In this document: positions 1-12,500 of the stretch, in pieces | How positions within the stretch are numbered: position 1 is the first letter of the stretch | Layout: each line of letters opens with the position of its first letter | Source of the DNA: Sphagnum compactum | Lineage: Eukaryota; Bryophyta; Sphagnopsida; Sphagnales | DNA length: 64,000 nt | NCBI GenBank assembly: GCA_965153455.1 | Contig: OZ234503.1 | Coordinates: forward strand, 12,343,118 to 12,407,117 | Reading direction: 5' to 3' | Position numbers and translations under genes: made by a program | The notes under the pieces: model-generated | Seen by the model: only the letters and a program-made list of their open reading frames with translations | Database searches by the model: none | What the model was told of the DNA's origin: nothing

Positions 1-660
1 TTCCAGGCATAAGGGCTCAGAATAAAGGCCTGCAAGAGGTGGAGCTCTTAGGGTAAAACTCACAGCAAAGAAAACAAAAACACACACATTTTTGCTGACA
101 AGTCCCAAAAGTCTACAACTGGGGGACAGCCCCATGAGCCCAAGGTAGATATGAGGATGAGAATCCCAAAGCCTTGAAATAAGGCAGGCAAAGACAAGGG
201 GGGAATTTTTTGCCAACAAGTCCGAAAAGTCTACATCCGGGGGATAGCCCATGAGCCCAAGGTAGAGATATGAGGGTCAGAATCCAAAAGCCTTGAAATA
301 AGGCAGGCAAAGATGAGGGGGTAAATCTTGCCAATATTAGAAAGACCTGGTCAGTAAATCCTGATGCTGTGGGCTTTACAGGAAGAAGGGCCCACATGAG
401 GTGGAGCAATTCTGGTAAAGTCCTCTGCCAAGAAAACAAAATAACCGACCAACACAGTTTATTCCAACAAGTGCCAAAAGTCCACAACTGGGGGATAAGC
501 CCAGCCCAAGCTAGACGAGGGTGAGAATCCAAAAGCCTTGCGAGCGAGGCACACCAAGACACTGGGGAAAATCGTGCCAGTATTAGAAAGACCTGTCAGT
601 AAAGCCCCTCAGGTTACAGGGTTTACCAAAATAAGAACCCAACGGAGGTTTTGGGTAACC
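1..660. repeat. Imperfect tandem repeat, alternating A and B units
   Basis: Two kinds of unit alternate. A-type units of about 115 bp start near 91, 208 and 454 and share the phrases AAGTCTACAACTGGGGGA and AAAGCCTTGAAATAAGGCAG. B-type units start near 1, 330 and 572 and share AGAAAGACCTG..CAGTAAA and GAGGTGGAGC. The order is B-A-A-B-A-B. The open frames crossing it follow the repeat and resemble no protein I know. It could be a transposon terminal region cut by the window edge. Confidence 0.6.
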
Positions 661-734
661 CCACAACGTTGTGTTTTAATTTTTAACTCAATAGTTAGTG
701 TGTTCTTACACAGGGCAATTAGTCGAGGCCAAAA

Positions 735-1898
735 ATAGTGGCAGCCAATTTTAAGAATAGAATTTCATGCAACCAATGAGAAGTTGCATCATGGAGTATA
801 GGAGCCTCCTTTTCTTCTTTTGGGGGTGCGGGGGTTTTCAAGTTGTGTTTGGTGTGGAGAATGGATTTTCATTTGTTCACTTTTCTCAAGTTTCAACACA
901 AGCCAAAAATCATCTTTCAAAAATCCTCATATAAAAATAGACCTATTATTGCCTAGGGGGCCAATTTGTACCAAGCTACTATACTCTATAATGAATCTAA
1001 ACACAATATCCTTCTTGCCTTGGTAGGCAAGGCCAATAAAATTTCCTCACTTTGCAGATAACATTATTTGAAGTTGAGGTATTGGGTTGGGGGTGAAAGG
1101 AGGGCCCATAGAGACGGTTACTTTGTGGATTTCTTTAATGACCAATGGTTTCTTCTTCAATATTATCATGTAACAAAAGTGCAAATCACCCCAAAAAAAC
1201 ATTTTACTAAATTTAGAAATAAATCAAGAAGCAAAGTAAATGTATTTAAAAGGATCCTTTTACATTCTCAGGTTTTTATTTTCTAACAAACCAATTATAG
1301 AAATATGGCTTCTTACCCCAAAAAAATCCTCAAATTTTGGCTAATTTGACGCATTCTTTTTATGAAAAATCTGATTTCTCAAGTCAACAAAATTTGCAAA
1401 ACAAATCATTGATAATGACTTAATTTACACAAATGTTGAGGAAGTTGATATCTCATTGTTTTGGTATTTGAAGTTTGTTTTGTTTTGGTTGAAATGTGTT
1501 TCCAACAGTCTTTAATGTACAGAAAAATTCAATATTTTTTTTATTCATTTTCATTGAAAAATTCTCCTTTCCTTTTTTTAATGTATTACAATTGCAATGG
1601 CCTCTTACCTTATCTCCCGTGGAATAATGGTACCAAGCTTTTCTCTTTTGGATTTCGTCATGTAAAAAAAGTGGCAATCATAGAAAGCTAAATTTAGGAT
1701 TAAATTCAATATGAAAATAAATATACAGAAGGATCCTTCCATATTCTTGGTTTTTTACATTTCTACCATAACATACTATAAAAATTTAGTGACTGAAATT
1801 TTTTTTCTCAAAATTAATAGAAGGCTTGATGCCACATGGACCAAATGAATTTAGAATCTTTTTCAGTTCTTTGTTTCATTCACACATCATTCACGCAC
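735..1898. other. Intergenic, with degenerate dispersed-repeat copies
   Basis: No gene is visible. Two degenerate segments, about 1160-1290 and 1655-1790, resemble each other: both have TCATGTAA..AAAGTG, a run of AAATTTAG, then AAGGATCCTT and a TTTTT stretch. They also weakly resemble the GGCAATCATCC repeat seen near 45.3 and 63.4-63.8 kb. The short open frames here look like chance. Confidence 0.4.
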
Positions 1899-2150
1899 TC
1901 ATTGATGGACTGCGCCGACCATGTGTCAGCAAAGAAAGGTGAGGCCAGATAGTAGTCCTTGGTCAGAACCAGGGATTTATTTTTTTCAAATTCCTCAGGT
2001 GGGTGCACTGGCGAGGATCCCCAACTTTAATTCGCATCAAATGGCGACTGCCCTAGGCGGACAGTAGAGTCTTTTCTGAAGCCTGCATAAATCTAGGCGA
2101 GCTACACGAGCTCACTGTATAAATCTGGCTCAAGCAAAAATATATTTGTT
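1899..2150 (+). repeat. Dispersed repeat, copy 1 (inverted copy at 22.2 kb)
   Basis: This stretch of about 250 bp matches the reverse complement of 22196-22418. Shared blocks include ATTGATGGACTGCGCCGACC, ATGTGTCAGCAAAGAAAGG, GGCGACTGCCCTAGGCGGAC and TGCATAAATCT. Copies in opposite orientation lie beside both TPR-kinase segments. No coding capacity is visible. The termini are not clear enough to assign a transposon class. Confidence 0.65.
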
Positions 2151-2596
2151 AATTTGTTATGAAATAATGACATATTTAAAGCATATTTTAGATTTATTTT
2201 AGATCTATTTTCAAATGAATAATTGACACCTCACTTATATTTAAATAATTTTTAAAAAAATTTCCTCAATAAATTGTACCCCCTCTTTTTTCACATTGTT
2301 TGTAATAAAGTGAAAGTGACCTCCCTAGAACCTAGTGAAAGGCAAAAGAATATTCATGGGCTCCTTAAAGAAAGTTAGAATTTATGCACAACCATGTTTA
2401 GGTGTAAACACTTTGAAGTTGTTCTATGGACCTCTTACTAAACTAACCTTTGACTCTAGATTATGGCGATGAGATGCCAAGTGGAAATGATGGGGTACAA
2501 CGCACAACTAAATAGACAATTGTTAAATCCAAAGAAGACCCTTCTTTGTGACACTCCTAAAAAACGGTAGCAAATCCCTACCATTGCACTTCCCAT

Positions 2597-5133
2597 TTGC
2601 CTCCATTATGTGAAAGCCCAAAAAATCAGTGACCACAGGAAGTTGGAGGTCTAGAACGTGGCCACTGTTAACCAGCACCCACCAGTGTACCATCAAGAAT
2701 GGATGATATGTGATGAGGAAACAGATTTCTGTTGGATTCCAGTTCCCTAGCTAACCACGGTGGTTGTCTCACTTGCTTTATTAACTACCTACCAACTAGG
2801 TAGGTAGTAAAAACAGTCCCTACCTACATGTATCATCTATCTACTTACATAATAGTCCCCTACTTTTTAACCTACCTGTCTATAGGTTAAACCTACTTCT
2901 TATTTAATGGGTTACCAAGATGAGACCAGGTAGTAACTCAGTTGAGGATCATCCACAACTGAGTCATAACGGGCATCCAGTGGATGGTGCACTGGTTGGT
3001 GCTGGTTTACTGTGGCCGCCGTACTCACGTGGGGATTGCATTACTTTATTAAAGACTTTCAATCTTGAGCGGTGTGAAAGCACAACATGACAAGAGAAAA
3101 GTCAGCAAAGCATCCAGCTGCAATAATACTTTCCCTAGTAAAGTTCTGAGCGGGTAGCACGGAAAACTTTAGCCCGCGACAATTATGGCTCACGGTATGC
3201 ACCATCCTAGAAGTACCGCTTGGATCCTTTCTCTCAACCTTTTAATCATGACCACCTTCCAAGTTGTTCATCATTCTGGCATAAATGCAAGGAATCCAAT
3301 GGACTAATTCTTCATTGGCTCAGATTTGCATCCAAGAGCTTGCAACAAATTTTTATCAAGGTCGGTTCCATTGTTGGGCTTGTTGCAGAGCTACTATTGC
3401 GCTTGTTGTAGAGCTTCTATTGCCGTCAATCTCCTCGCATACATGTATAGGGTTTCGTGGCTCAATGCAACAACAAGAGTATTCATCATCCAATTGCCAC
3501 ATGCAATTCATCTCACATATCATCATGTCTTTTATGTGAAACCTAGTATGTCTCAAACACCAAAACTTAGGTTCTATGTCTTTGAAAGCAATAGTAGTGT
3601 CATGAATATTTGACCTAGAGTAATGATTGTATAATGATTCAAATTTGCACAAAGGCTCATCTACTCTTATTTTCTATTATGGTGGGTTAACTTGGTGCTT
3701 TTCTTAATTGCCGCACTGATCACATGCATTTCATTGGGCTAGCAACCAACACAAAAGGACGACAAAGACTATCAAGGTCATTCAAGTGTCACATCTTTTG
3801 CAATTTCCCAAAACTTGTAGGTATGTGCTTCACACACAAACATTTATCATTTTGAACTCAATATGTTTTGCAACATTATAATTAAGTGTGTGTTTTTATT
3901 CAAATGTGTGAAGGTTGTGATGAATGGAATTTGTTTCAAAGCTCAAGTAGTGAGTAATTAAAACATGAACATGATATTCCCAAGTTTCACATGGGGTTAT
4001 ATTAGAGAGTTTAATTTGAACAAAAGTGGGACTTGCATCATATAGCTATTCCAAGTAGTTTTGCAACAATTAAAAGTCATGAATTTTGCATATATAGAGT
4101 ACTACAATAATAATGTTTGCCAAAGAAAGAATTCCATTCAACAAATGGATTAAAACAACAATAATGTTGGATAAGGTTTGTGCATATGCATGTAATTATA
4201 CACGTGATGGAGTTGTGCACCAATATTTTTGGCGATGATCAAGTTTGTCATTCAAATCACATTGAAATGAAAGATCAACATGAGAACTAACTAGATTAAT
4301 GTATGTTTTAAATTATTCAACAATTTGTTCTTTGTAATTTATCATTTACCAATTTATGTTTAGAGCAAATCAATTTTATTGACATTAAAATGCTTGATAG
4401 GGGAATAGGACGAGAGATTTTAGTGGTAGCACATGATACAAAATTATGATCGATCAATTTTTTTGGCAAAAAATCAACAAAACATGACTTTTTTTTGCAT
4501 ATGGATTATTTTGTTGGAAATTATTTTTTTTGGAAATCGTTTGACTAAAAATGATTTTTTAAAAAATTTAGGAAGGTGTCATTACATTTATGCCTATTGG
4601 TTACAATTTTAAGAATTTTCTTGAAATAATATTGCTAGTTAAATCAAAATTTACCTAGGGATGCTTGCCACCCTAGTTCAATCAAGAAATTGAAAAAAAA
4701 CATTGACTAGGATGCACATCATTTACCTACATTTATTGAATTGAACATATTGCATAATGTTATGAAATGTTTATTCTAGCAAACCACACTCTTTAAAGCA
4801 AGTGGAATAATCATCAATGATAGAAATTATGTATGCCAATTATTGTGCAGGTGACAATTACATTTCAAATATGTATGAAAGTACAAAGTGACATAGGAAA
4901 TATTTTATATCATGTTGAAACTATTGATAATTATATGATCTTTTTCCGTTCCATTTTTTCATGTTGTTGACAAATGGAAAGCTTATGAAAAAACCATGGA
5001 AGACTTTCACAAGGCTAGTGCTCATGAAATAAACGATAAATTCATTTAAATAACACTCTTTAAAATCTCAAAAAGGTGTTGAAGGATTATTAATGAACCT
5101 TTGTGAATTAGGACAAATTTTATGTTTAATAAA
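2597..5133 (+). repeat. Segmental duplication, upstream part, copy 1
   Basis: The sequence is closely similar to 22421-24830 and lies upstream of the TPR array in both copies, so it probably holds the promoter and 5' part of the TPR-kinase gene. Copy 1 has about 175 bp (3007-3180) that copy 2 lacks. Near 4970-5130 it carries a decayed TPR-like unit (in copy 2 readable as YQEAVEDFHKA), which suggests that the array once began further upstream. Short open frames at 3220-3613 occur in both copies but in competing frames, so I do not call them genes. Confidence 0.7.
2785..2807. repeat. Perfect 9-bp hairpin
   Basis: CTACCTACC and GGTAGGTAG flank the loop AACTA. The same hairpin is kept at 22611-22633 in the duplicated segment. 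Function is unknown. Confidence 0.6.
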
Positions 5134-7300
5134 TCAAAAGTGCATCGTCTTGTTAAAAGGATGTTGGCAGATTATTAAGGAGCTTTGGAGAACTTTGACA
5201 AGGCTAATGTTCTTGAACTAAACAATGCATCCACCTTGACGAATCGTGAAGATGTCAAAAGGATGTTCAAAGAGTATCAAAGAGCCTTGAAGGACCTTGA
5301 CAAGGCTGATGTTTTTGAACCAAACAATGCATCCACCTTGAGGAGTCGTGAAGATGTCAAAAGGATGTTGAAAGAGTATCAAGGAGCCTTCGAGGACCTT
5401 GACAAGGCTGATGTTCTTGAACCAAACAATACATCCACCTTGAGGAGTCGTGAAAGAGTCAAATACATGTTAGATGACTATCAAGGAGCCTTGGAGGACC
5501 TTGACAAGGTTGATGTTCTTGAACCAAACAATGCATCCACCTTGAGGAGTCGTGGAGATGTCAAAAGGATGCTGAAAGAGTATCAAGGAGCCTTGGAGGA
5601 CCTTGACAAGGCTGATGTTCTTGAACCAAACAATGCATTCACCTTGAGTACTCGTGGAAGAGTCAAATATGTGCTGAAAGAGTATCAAGGAGCCTTGGAG
5701 GACCTTGACAAGGCTGATGTTCTTGAACCAAACAATGCATTCACCTTGAGTACTCGTGGAAGAGTCAAATATGTGCTGAAAGAGTATCAAGGAACCTTGG
5801 AGGACCTTGACAAGGCTTGACATGTTCTTGAACCAAACAATGCATTCACCTTGAATAGTCGTGGAGATGTCAAATACATGTTGGATGACTATCAAGGAGC
5901 CTTGGAGGACCTTGACAAGGCTGATGTTCTTCAACCAAACAATACATCCACCTTGAGGAGTCGTGAAAGAGTCAAATACATGTTAAATGACTATCAAGGA
6001 GCCTTGGAGGACCTTGACAAGGCTGATGTTCTTCAACCAAACAATACATCCACCTTGAGGAGTCGTGAAAGAGTCAAATACATGTTAGATGACTATCAAG
6101 GAGCCTTGCAGGACCTTGACAAGGCTGATGTTCTTGACCCAAACCATGCATCCACCTTGAGGAGTCGTGGAGATGTCAAAAGGATGTTGGAAGATTATCA
6201 AGGAGCGTTGGAAGACCTTGACAAGGCTGATGTTCTTGAACCAAACAATGCATTCACCTTGAGGAATCGTGGAGATGTCAAAAAGATGTTGAAAGAGTAT
6301 CAAGGAGCCTTGGAGGACCTTGACAAGGCTAATGTTCTTGAACCAAACAATGCATCCACCTTGAGTATTCGTGGAGATGTCAAATACATGATGAATGACT
6401 ATCAAGGAGCCTTGGAAGACCTTGACAAGGCTGATGTTCTTGAACCAAACAATGCATCCACCCTGAGTAGTCGTGGAGATGTCAAACACATGTTGAATGA
6501 CTATCCAGGAGCCTTGGAAGACCTTGACAAGGCTGATGTTCTTGAACCAAACAATGCATCCACCCTGAGTAGTCGTGGAGATGTCAAGCACATGTTGAAT
6601 GACTATCCAGGAGCCTTGGAAGACCTTGACAAGGCTGATGTTCTTGAACCAAACAATGCATCCACCCTGAGTAGTCGTGCAGATGTCAAGCACATGTTGA
6701 ATGACTATCCAGGAGCCTTGGAAGACCTTGACAAGGCTGATGTTCTTGAACCAAACAATGCATCCACCCTGAGTAGTCGTGGAGATGTCAAACAAATGTT
6801 GAATGATTATCCAGGAGCCTTGGAAGACCTTGACAAGGCTGATGTTTTTGAACCAAACAATGCATCCACCCTGAGTAGTCGTGGAAATGTCAAGCTAATG
6901 TTGAATGACTATCCAGGAGCCTTGGAAGACCTTGACAAGGCTAATGTTCTTGAACCAAACAATGCATCCACCCTGAGTAGTCGTGGAGATGTCAAGCTAA
7001 TGTTGAATGACTATCCAGGAGCCTTGGAAGACCTTGACAAGGCTGATGTTCTTGAACCAAACAATGCATCCACCTTGAATAGTCGTGGAGGTGTCAAACA
7101 CATGTTGAATGACTATCAAGGAGCCTTGGAGGACCTTGACAAGGCTGATGTTCTTGAACCAAACAATGCATTCAATTTGTTGAGTCGTGGAGATGTCAAA
7201 TACATGTTGGATGACTATCAAGGAGCCTTGGAGATCATGGATAAGGTTCATCATCTTGAACCAAATGATCATTTGATATTGCAAACTCAAAAATGGTTAA
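5134..7300 (+). repeat. 102-bp TPR-coding tandem array, 21 units
   Basis: The TATCAAGGAGCC box recurs every 102 bp from 5173 to 7216 (2040 bp plus a 3-nt insertion, i.e. 20 intervals). A degenerate last unit (EYQPTIKLL) leads into the kinase. Units 6430-7130 form a sub-block with TATCCAGGAGCC (YPGALEDL) and ACCCTGAGTAGTCGTG, showing local amplification inside the array. Confidence 0.9.
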
Positions 7301-9185
7301 AATGGATGTTAAATGAATACCAACCCACAATAAAATTGTTGACATTCAATTCAAGTATTCAATCTTTTACATACAATGAATTGAATTTTGGGAGAAGATT
7401 GGGGAAAGGAGCCTTTGGTAAGGTGTATCAAAGTTATTGGAAAGACACCAAAATTGCGATTAAAGTTTTAAAAAGAAGTGGCTCCCACAATGAAGGTGCA
7501 AAAAAATCTTTCATATCTGAAGTGCGCACTTTGGGATCAATTCAACATATCAATTTGGTTCGTCTTTTGGGCTATTGTATCAAAGGCTCAAAACATATGT
7601 TGGTGTATGAATACATGTCAAATTCATCTCTTGACACATGGCTCAATCAGGACAACCGTTTGGACTGGGATCGACGAATGTGCATCATTATAGGGGTTGC
7701 TCAAGGATTGGCACACTTGCATAAATGTAATCCGATCATTCTCCATCTTGATATCAAACCACAAAATATCCTTTTGGATGAAAATCACACCCCAAAATTG
7801 GCTGATTTTGGGTTGGCAAAAATTTTAGATGGCAAGGATGAAAATGTGGTATGTGCCCCACCATTCTTTTTTTTGTTGGTTATGTGCATAAGTGCACTAT
7901 ATTTTAGTGCGATTGTGAACCTTACAAATTTGAACATTCTTTTTGGTCACAACTTACTAATTTCATATTTGCATTATTGGAATAAATATGATAAACATTC
8001 ACAATCTAAAATGAATATTTGAAAAGCACTTAATGTAATAATTCATGAAATTACATTTTATATTACAATTTTTTTTTTTATGTGTGCATGAGTAATGACA
8101 CAAGGCTTGGAACTTTTGTGATTGAAAAAAAATCAAAAATAAATCATGGGTTCCTGTTGGTATTGGACTGGATCTTGGGTATGGGTTTTATGAACTTCAA
8201 CATGTATATTCAATGCATGTGACACCCGTTGGAATTATTGATTTGTTTGGAAAATTCAAATTCAGGTGCAGTTAGCTTCAACTTCTACACCAGGAACATT
8301 CGGATATATGGCACCAGAAATTCGTGATAAAAAGCAAACATCCACAAAGAGTGATGTGTATAGCTTTGGAGTCTTGTTGATTCAACTTGTGAATGGATCA
8401 CCATTCATTTCAGATGGAAATGAAGTTCACATTCGCACATTTATCAAATGGGCACAAAAGGTTCATGTGGAAGAAAATGGATTTCAACAAATTTTCAATG
8501 TTATAATCGATAATTCAATCATTGGGTTTGACCGCAATGAAGCCAAATCGTTTTTGGAAATTTCCCTTCAGTGCATCAAGGTAATTTTTCTGCCAAATCT
8601 TTTATGTGTATCATTCAATTTGTTGTCAAGCAAATTTGAAAAACCCAAATCATGGGTTCGATGTAGTACTTGAGACAATTTGAAATAAATTAAACTAGAT
8701 TGTCCACTGAATGTAAAACTTCCTAAAAAGGTTTACACTTGAAAATGGTACATTCAATTTCACTGGAATTGTTTTAGACCATTTGCATGATTGATATGTA
8801 TAGTTCAAAGGAATATATTATTTTCAAGGTCAATAAAATTATGTTGTTGAATAAAAATATAAGTTGGTTTCAACATTCTTTTTTGAAGAATATATGTCCA
8901 AATTGTGTCATTGCAAATTGAGACATGAACATGTAGTCCCATTTATTCGAGCATTTTGCCATGGTTTGATTATAATGTATAACTATTACATAATAAACAT
9001 CTAACTTTTATGACATTTGTTTCTTATAGGAAGATCCAAATCAAAGACCAGGAATCCAAGAAGTTCTGCAACTTTTTGAAGGATTGAACAAAAAGAAAGG
9101 CATGCAGTATATTCCCAAATCAATTCAAGTAAATTTCAACATATTATTGAAAAAATTTCAACAATGGAGACTGCGGATGGACTGA
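5185..9185 (+). CDS. TPR-array protein kinase, copy 1 (array interrupted by a stop)
   Basis: Predicted serine/threonine kinase with an N-terminal TPR solenoid. Exon 1 (to 7848) holds 21 34-residue TPR units (core YQGALEDLDKADVLEPNN) plus the kinase N-lobe. Exon 2 is 8266-8580 and exon 3 is 9030-9185; both introns are GT..AG and phase 0. Kinase signs: glycine loop GKGAFGKV, lysine in IAIKVL, catalytic loop HLDIKPQN, ADFGLAK, GYMAPE and DVYSFGVLL, which is RLK/Pelle-like. The usual HRD arginine is leucine, so this is a non-RD kinase. No signal peptide or membrane segment is seen. Two in-frame stops interrupt the array: TAA 5176-5178, just before this ORF, and TGA 5818-5820, made by a 3-nt insertion. 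From the first ATG after it (5878) the frame runs through about 14 TPR units and the whole kinase. The last five residues come from the abutting BTB-gene copy. Expression and the true start are unknown. Confidence 0.7.
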
Positions 9186-11290
9186 CGGACGGACGAACTC
9201 AAGGACGGACGTTTGTTGAGGCGACAGGAATGGATGAGGATGAAGGATGAACGCGGACCAGTGAAGAACATGGATGAAGAAAGGATATGGGACGGACGGA
9301 CGGACGGACGAGCTGAAGGACGAACGTTTGTTGAGGCCATGGGAATGGATGAGGATGAAGGATGAACGTGGAGGAATGAAGAACGTGGATGAAGAAATGA
9401 TATGGATGGACGGACGAGTTGAAGGACGAACGTTTGTTGAGGCCATGTTAATGGATGAGGATGAAGGATGAACGTGGAGCATTGAAGAACGTGGATGAGA
9501 AAGGAGATGGATGGACGGACGGACTGACGAACGAGCAGAAGGACGAACGTTTGTCGAGGCGACGGTAATGGATGAGGATGACAGCCTGCTGAGAAGATGA
9601 ATGAAGAATATGGATGAAGATCGACTTTTCGGATAGATTAGTAACATAAGGAACGAGCCCCTGTGAATGAAATTTGGATTTTTGGATGATATCTGTCGGG
9701 GATCGTCGTCGTCTCTCTCTTTCCTTCGTTCTCCGAGGGCAGGTGTGAAGGGAAAAGGGCGAAGAAGGCTCCCTGCCGTGCACAGTTGAGAGAGAGGGAG
9801 AGTTGTTGCGAAAGGGGGATTGGATTGGGGTCGGTGTTTTTTGTTGTTGCTTCTGCGTTTTGTTTCCTCTGCAATCAAGCTCTCGTGGAGCTCGGAATAC
9901 TCCAGAATCGTTTGTGCTATTTTTATGTTCTTAACCGATTTTTACAGCTTTTCTTTGGGTGAAGAATTGGTCCCGGATTTTGTAGCTTGTGTATGCTGTG
10001 TGGACCCAGTCCTTTCTCATCTGTTGTTCCACTGCTCTGTGTATGTGTGCGTGTGCTTTTTTTTTCCCCCGGCTGTTGTTTCTTTGGCCCACTTCATGGT
10101 TCAATAACAGAGTTATTAGTTCTTCTTCCCTCGTGATGTTGTTGTACTCGGAGATCTTTCTTTTTAGCGGAGAGTGGTTGACTGATGACGGATGTCTGTC
10201 ACCGATGTCCGTGATTGCCTCAAACAAACTCCATTGATGCTTTCTTCCGTTGCAATTGGTGCGGTGCTCTCAGGAAACGGTGTTTTGCAGGAAAGGTGAA
10301 GAAGAGTAGATACGGGGATGGGACTGTGACTGTGGTCGTAAGCCTAAACTCTTTCGCATCCCGTTGTTATTGTTTTGTTTCTCGTCTTGCGTCCGATCAC
10401 CTAGTGGAAGTAGTAAGGTTTTCCTCTCTGTTCTCTCTTGCAGTTGGCCTCTGGTGGATGAGTTTTCTGGATGTGTGACATACCGTTGTGGGTCTTCGTT
10501 GCGTCAATTTTGTCTCTATGCCCAGAGCTTTGCAAGCCGCCCGGTTCCCTATCGAGAAGCTTGTGGTGGGAATGGTAATGAACGTCGTGTTGTGGGATGC
10601 TGTTGCTGCTGCTGTTGGCGTTTCAGTAGTATTGGTTTCTGTTTTTGCAGTTTTGTGGTGTCCTTAAGCTCTTAGGTACACACAGTCTTGAGCTTCCTTT
10701 CAACCCTGACGGACGTGCAGCAATGCTGTTGAAGGTGTGGCCGGAGGATGATGAGAGCAGCATCACGCTGCGTTTGGCACCTCCCTTGCGCTTGGAAGCA
10801 GATGGCTCAGGAATGCCGACGGAAGTATGGCTCAAGGAAGACGGAATTAGCGACGTGACGCTGCGATTGGTACCATTGCAGCAGGCAGGAGGCAACTCGG
10901 AGCAGCAGCAGTTCCAGAGACAGGAAGACTCCGAAAAATGACCTCCTCCCTGCAAAAAATCCAGAAAACAAGGCCCCTAAGACCTTTGTCGAAGAGGCGA
11001 ATCCCAGGAGCAAGGGCAGTCATCGAAGAAGATGCCAGAACAGGTAGATGCTGTTGCTACCCTGCATGTCCAATCTGCATATCTGCGGCGAGGTCAATAC
11101 TTCGATGCATGCTTGGCGGAGCGATGGTCAAAGAATGACCTCCCCCTTGACCTGACCTTGGAAGCTCGCAGCAATCCGCGGGGTTATACACACTGTATGC
11201 AGCTGCTCTACGCCCAGGAAGTCTCTCCTTCCTCCTTCGAGAATGTGGCACATGCTATGGAAGTCATGCCTGTAGTAGCACAGCTTGTTT
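9168..11290 (+). pseudogene. Truncated, nonsense-bearing copy of the BTB/POZ gene
   Basis: The segment matches 48918 to about 51038 over the whole promoter-like and 5' region and the first third of the BTB coding sequence, then breaks off abruptly. The copied reading frame starts at ATG 10723. It has a nonsense codon at 10939-10941 (GGA to TGA relative to the intact copy), a second stop shortly after (TCA to TAA, about 10978), and no 3' two-thirds, so the conserved C-terminal region is lost. Upstream sequence is included, so it is a genomic duplication, not a processed copy. The left junction lies inside the last exon of the TPR-kinase gene. Confidence 0.85.
9180..9600. repeat. GC-richer minisatellite, about four units of 106-117 bp
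   Basis: The phrase CGTTTGTTGAGGC recurs at 9210, 9325, 9431 and 9548 (last copy with C for T), each followed by AATGGATGAGGATGA. The matching array upstream of the intact BTB gene (48,930-49,340) has the same order and nearly the same spacing, so it was copied along with the gene. Confidence 0.8.
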
Positions 11291-12500
11291 CCACCACTTG
11301 CTTTAATATCATGAATGCCCTAATATGTCAGCTCTGACAACAAAAACGCTACAAATGAAACACGAACCTCTCTTTTTCAGATTGTGGTTGGCCCTTGTTG
11401 GAGACTTCCGCAGGGTTGGACTTCACAGAGTCAAATCTCTCACCAGGATGCTGCACTACGGGAACTGGAGCTGGATTAAGTTCCATTGTCTTCAGCTACT
11501 GTCACCTCTTAGCCACAGTTTCACTGCTCTCAGTGCTCATCTTCTGCAGCCACCTAAAACTATCCTCGCTTCGCGTCCCAAAAAGCAAAATAAGGCACAA
11601 GACCAGAAGCCGAGTGCAATTCTTCAAGACTTGCAAGAAGGGCAAATCTGTAGGAATTTGTCCATTGTGCCGATGAGATGAAGATGGCCTCCAAAGCCTT
11701 TTAAACTCTTCTTTTACTTTCTTTACATACGTACGTACATGTTCAGTAGACGTACAATAAAATACGTATGTGCACGATGAGTATACATACAAATGTATAC
11801 GGTCTTTGTTGGCCTTGCCTGCAAGGAAGAGACTGGGGTATTGGGTTCCTGGTTCCTTAAGTATTAACTTCTCCTTATTGAGTTGTCAAAATGAGGAGTT
11901 TGGCAATAAGTGTTTTTTAATTCTTTTCACAAACTTACTTTTGTGCAAAAGACAAGAGGATTTTGAACCCTACCTAAAGTGAAATGATTAATTTTGGACT
12001 TTTGTAGAATTATTTTCATTTAATTTTTGAAAATATAGATTGCACCCTAAATATAACAATAGCCTTCCTTGTGAAATGTGCACTTAGCATCCTATGCTTT
12101 TGTTTTCATGATCTTAATAGAAATAGACAACTTGTTTCAAAAAGTTATATCACATGTGCCAAGGTGCAAAGTAAACTAATGTTAAATACAAGTGAACATT
12201 GATTAAATGCAATTGATTTTATCGGCAAATTCGAAATAAGCATTTTTGAATCATCACACAACACACAATTAACACTACCCCAATTTACATACACAAACAT
12301 GTGAATATGGGACAAATTAGTGAAAGTGCTTCAAAAATTGTTACAATTCACCCCTTGCTTCATCTCAAAATACATCCATAAGCATGTGGATTATGACGTT
12401 GATGTGCATGAAAATGTTGTAGAAATTGTTGCAAATCATCCCCAACTTTGTTTTCTATGCAACTTGTTGTTTTTAACAAATTTTTGCATCAAAACATCAA
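11291..12500. other. Intergenic sequence after the BTB copy
   Basis: Homology to the BTB gene stops near 11290. The following 400 bp has open frames of 93-118 codons (for example 11325-11681) with no recognisable domain. A TACGTACGTACATG stretch near 11725 is locally palindromic. I see no supportable gene. Confidence 0.4.

Noticed and set aside
3220-3613. Frames of 84-95 codons kept in both duplicated upstream regions (with 22811-23288)
   Set aside because: Two competing frames are open in both copies, so openness carries no signal. Differences do not favour one frame by eye. No domain is recognised.
9144-9878. Minus-strand frames of up to 285 codons over the minisatellite (also 48780-49637)
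   Set aside because: S/R/P-rich text generated by the GAC/GAT minisatellite. The frame drifts with the units and does not match a protein.
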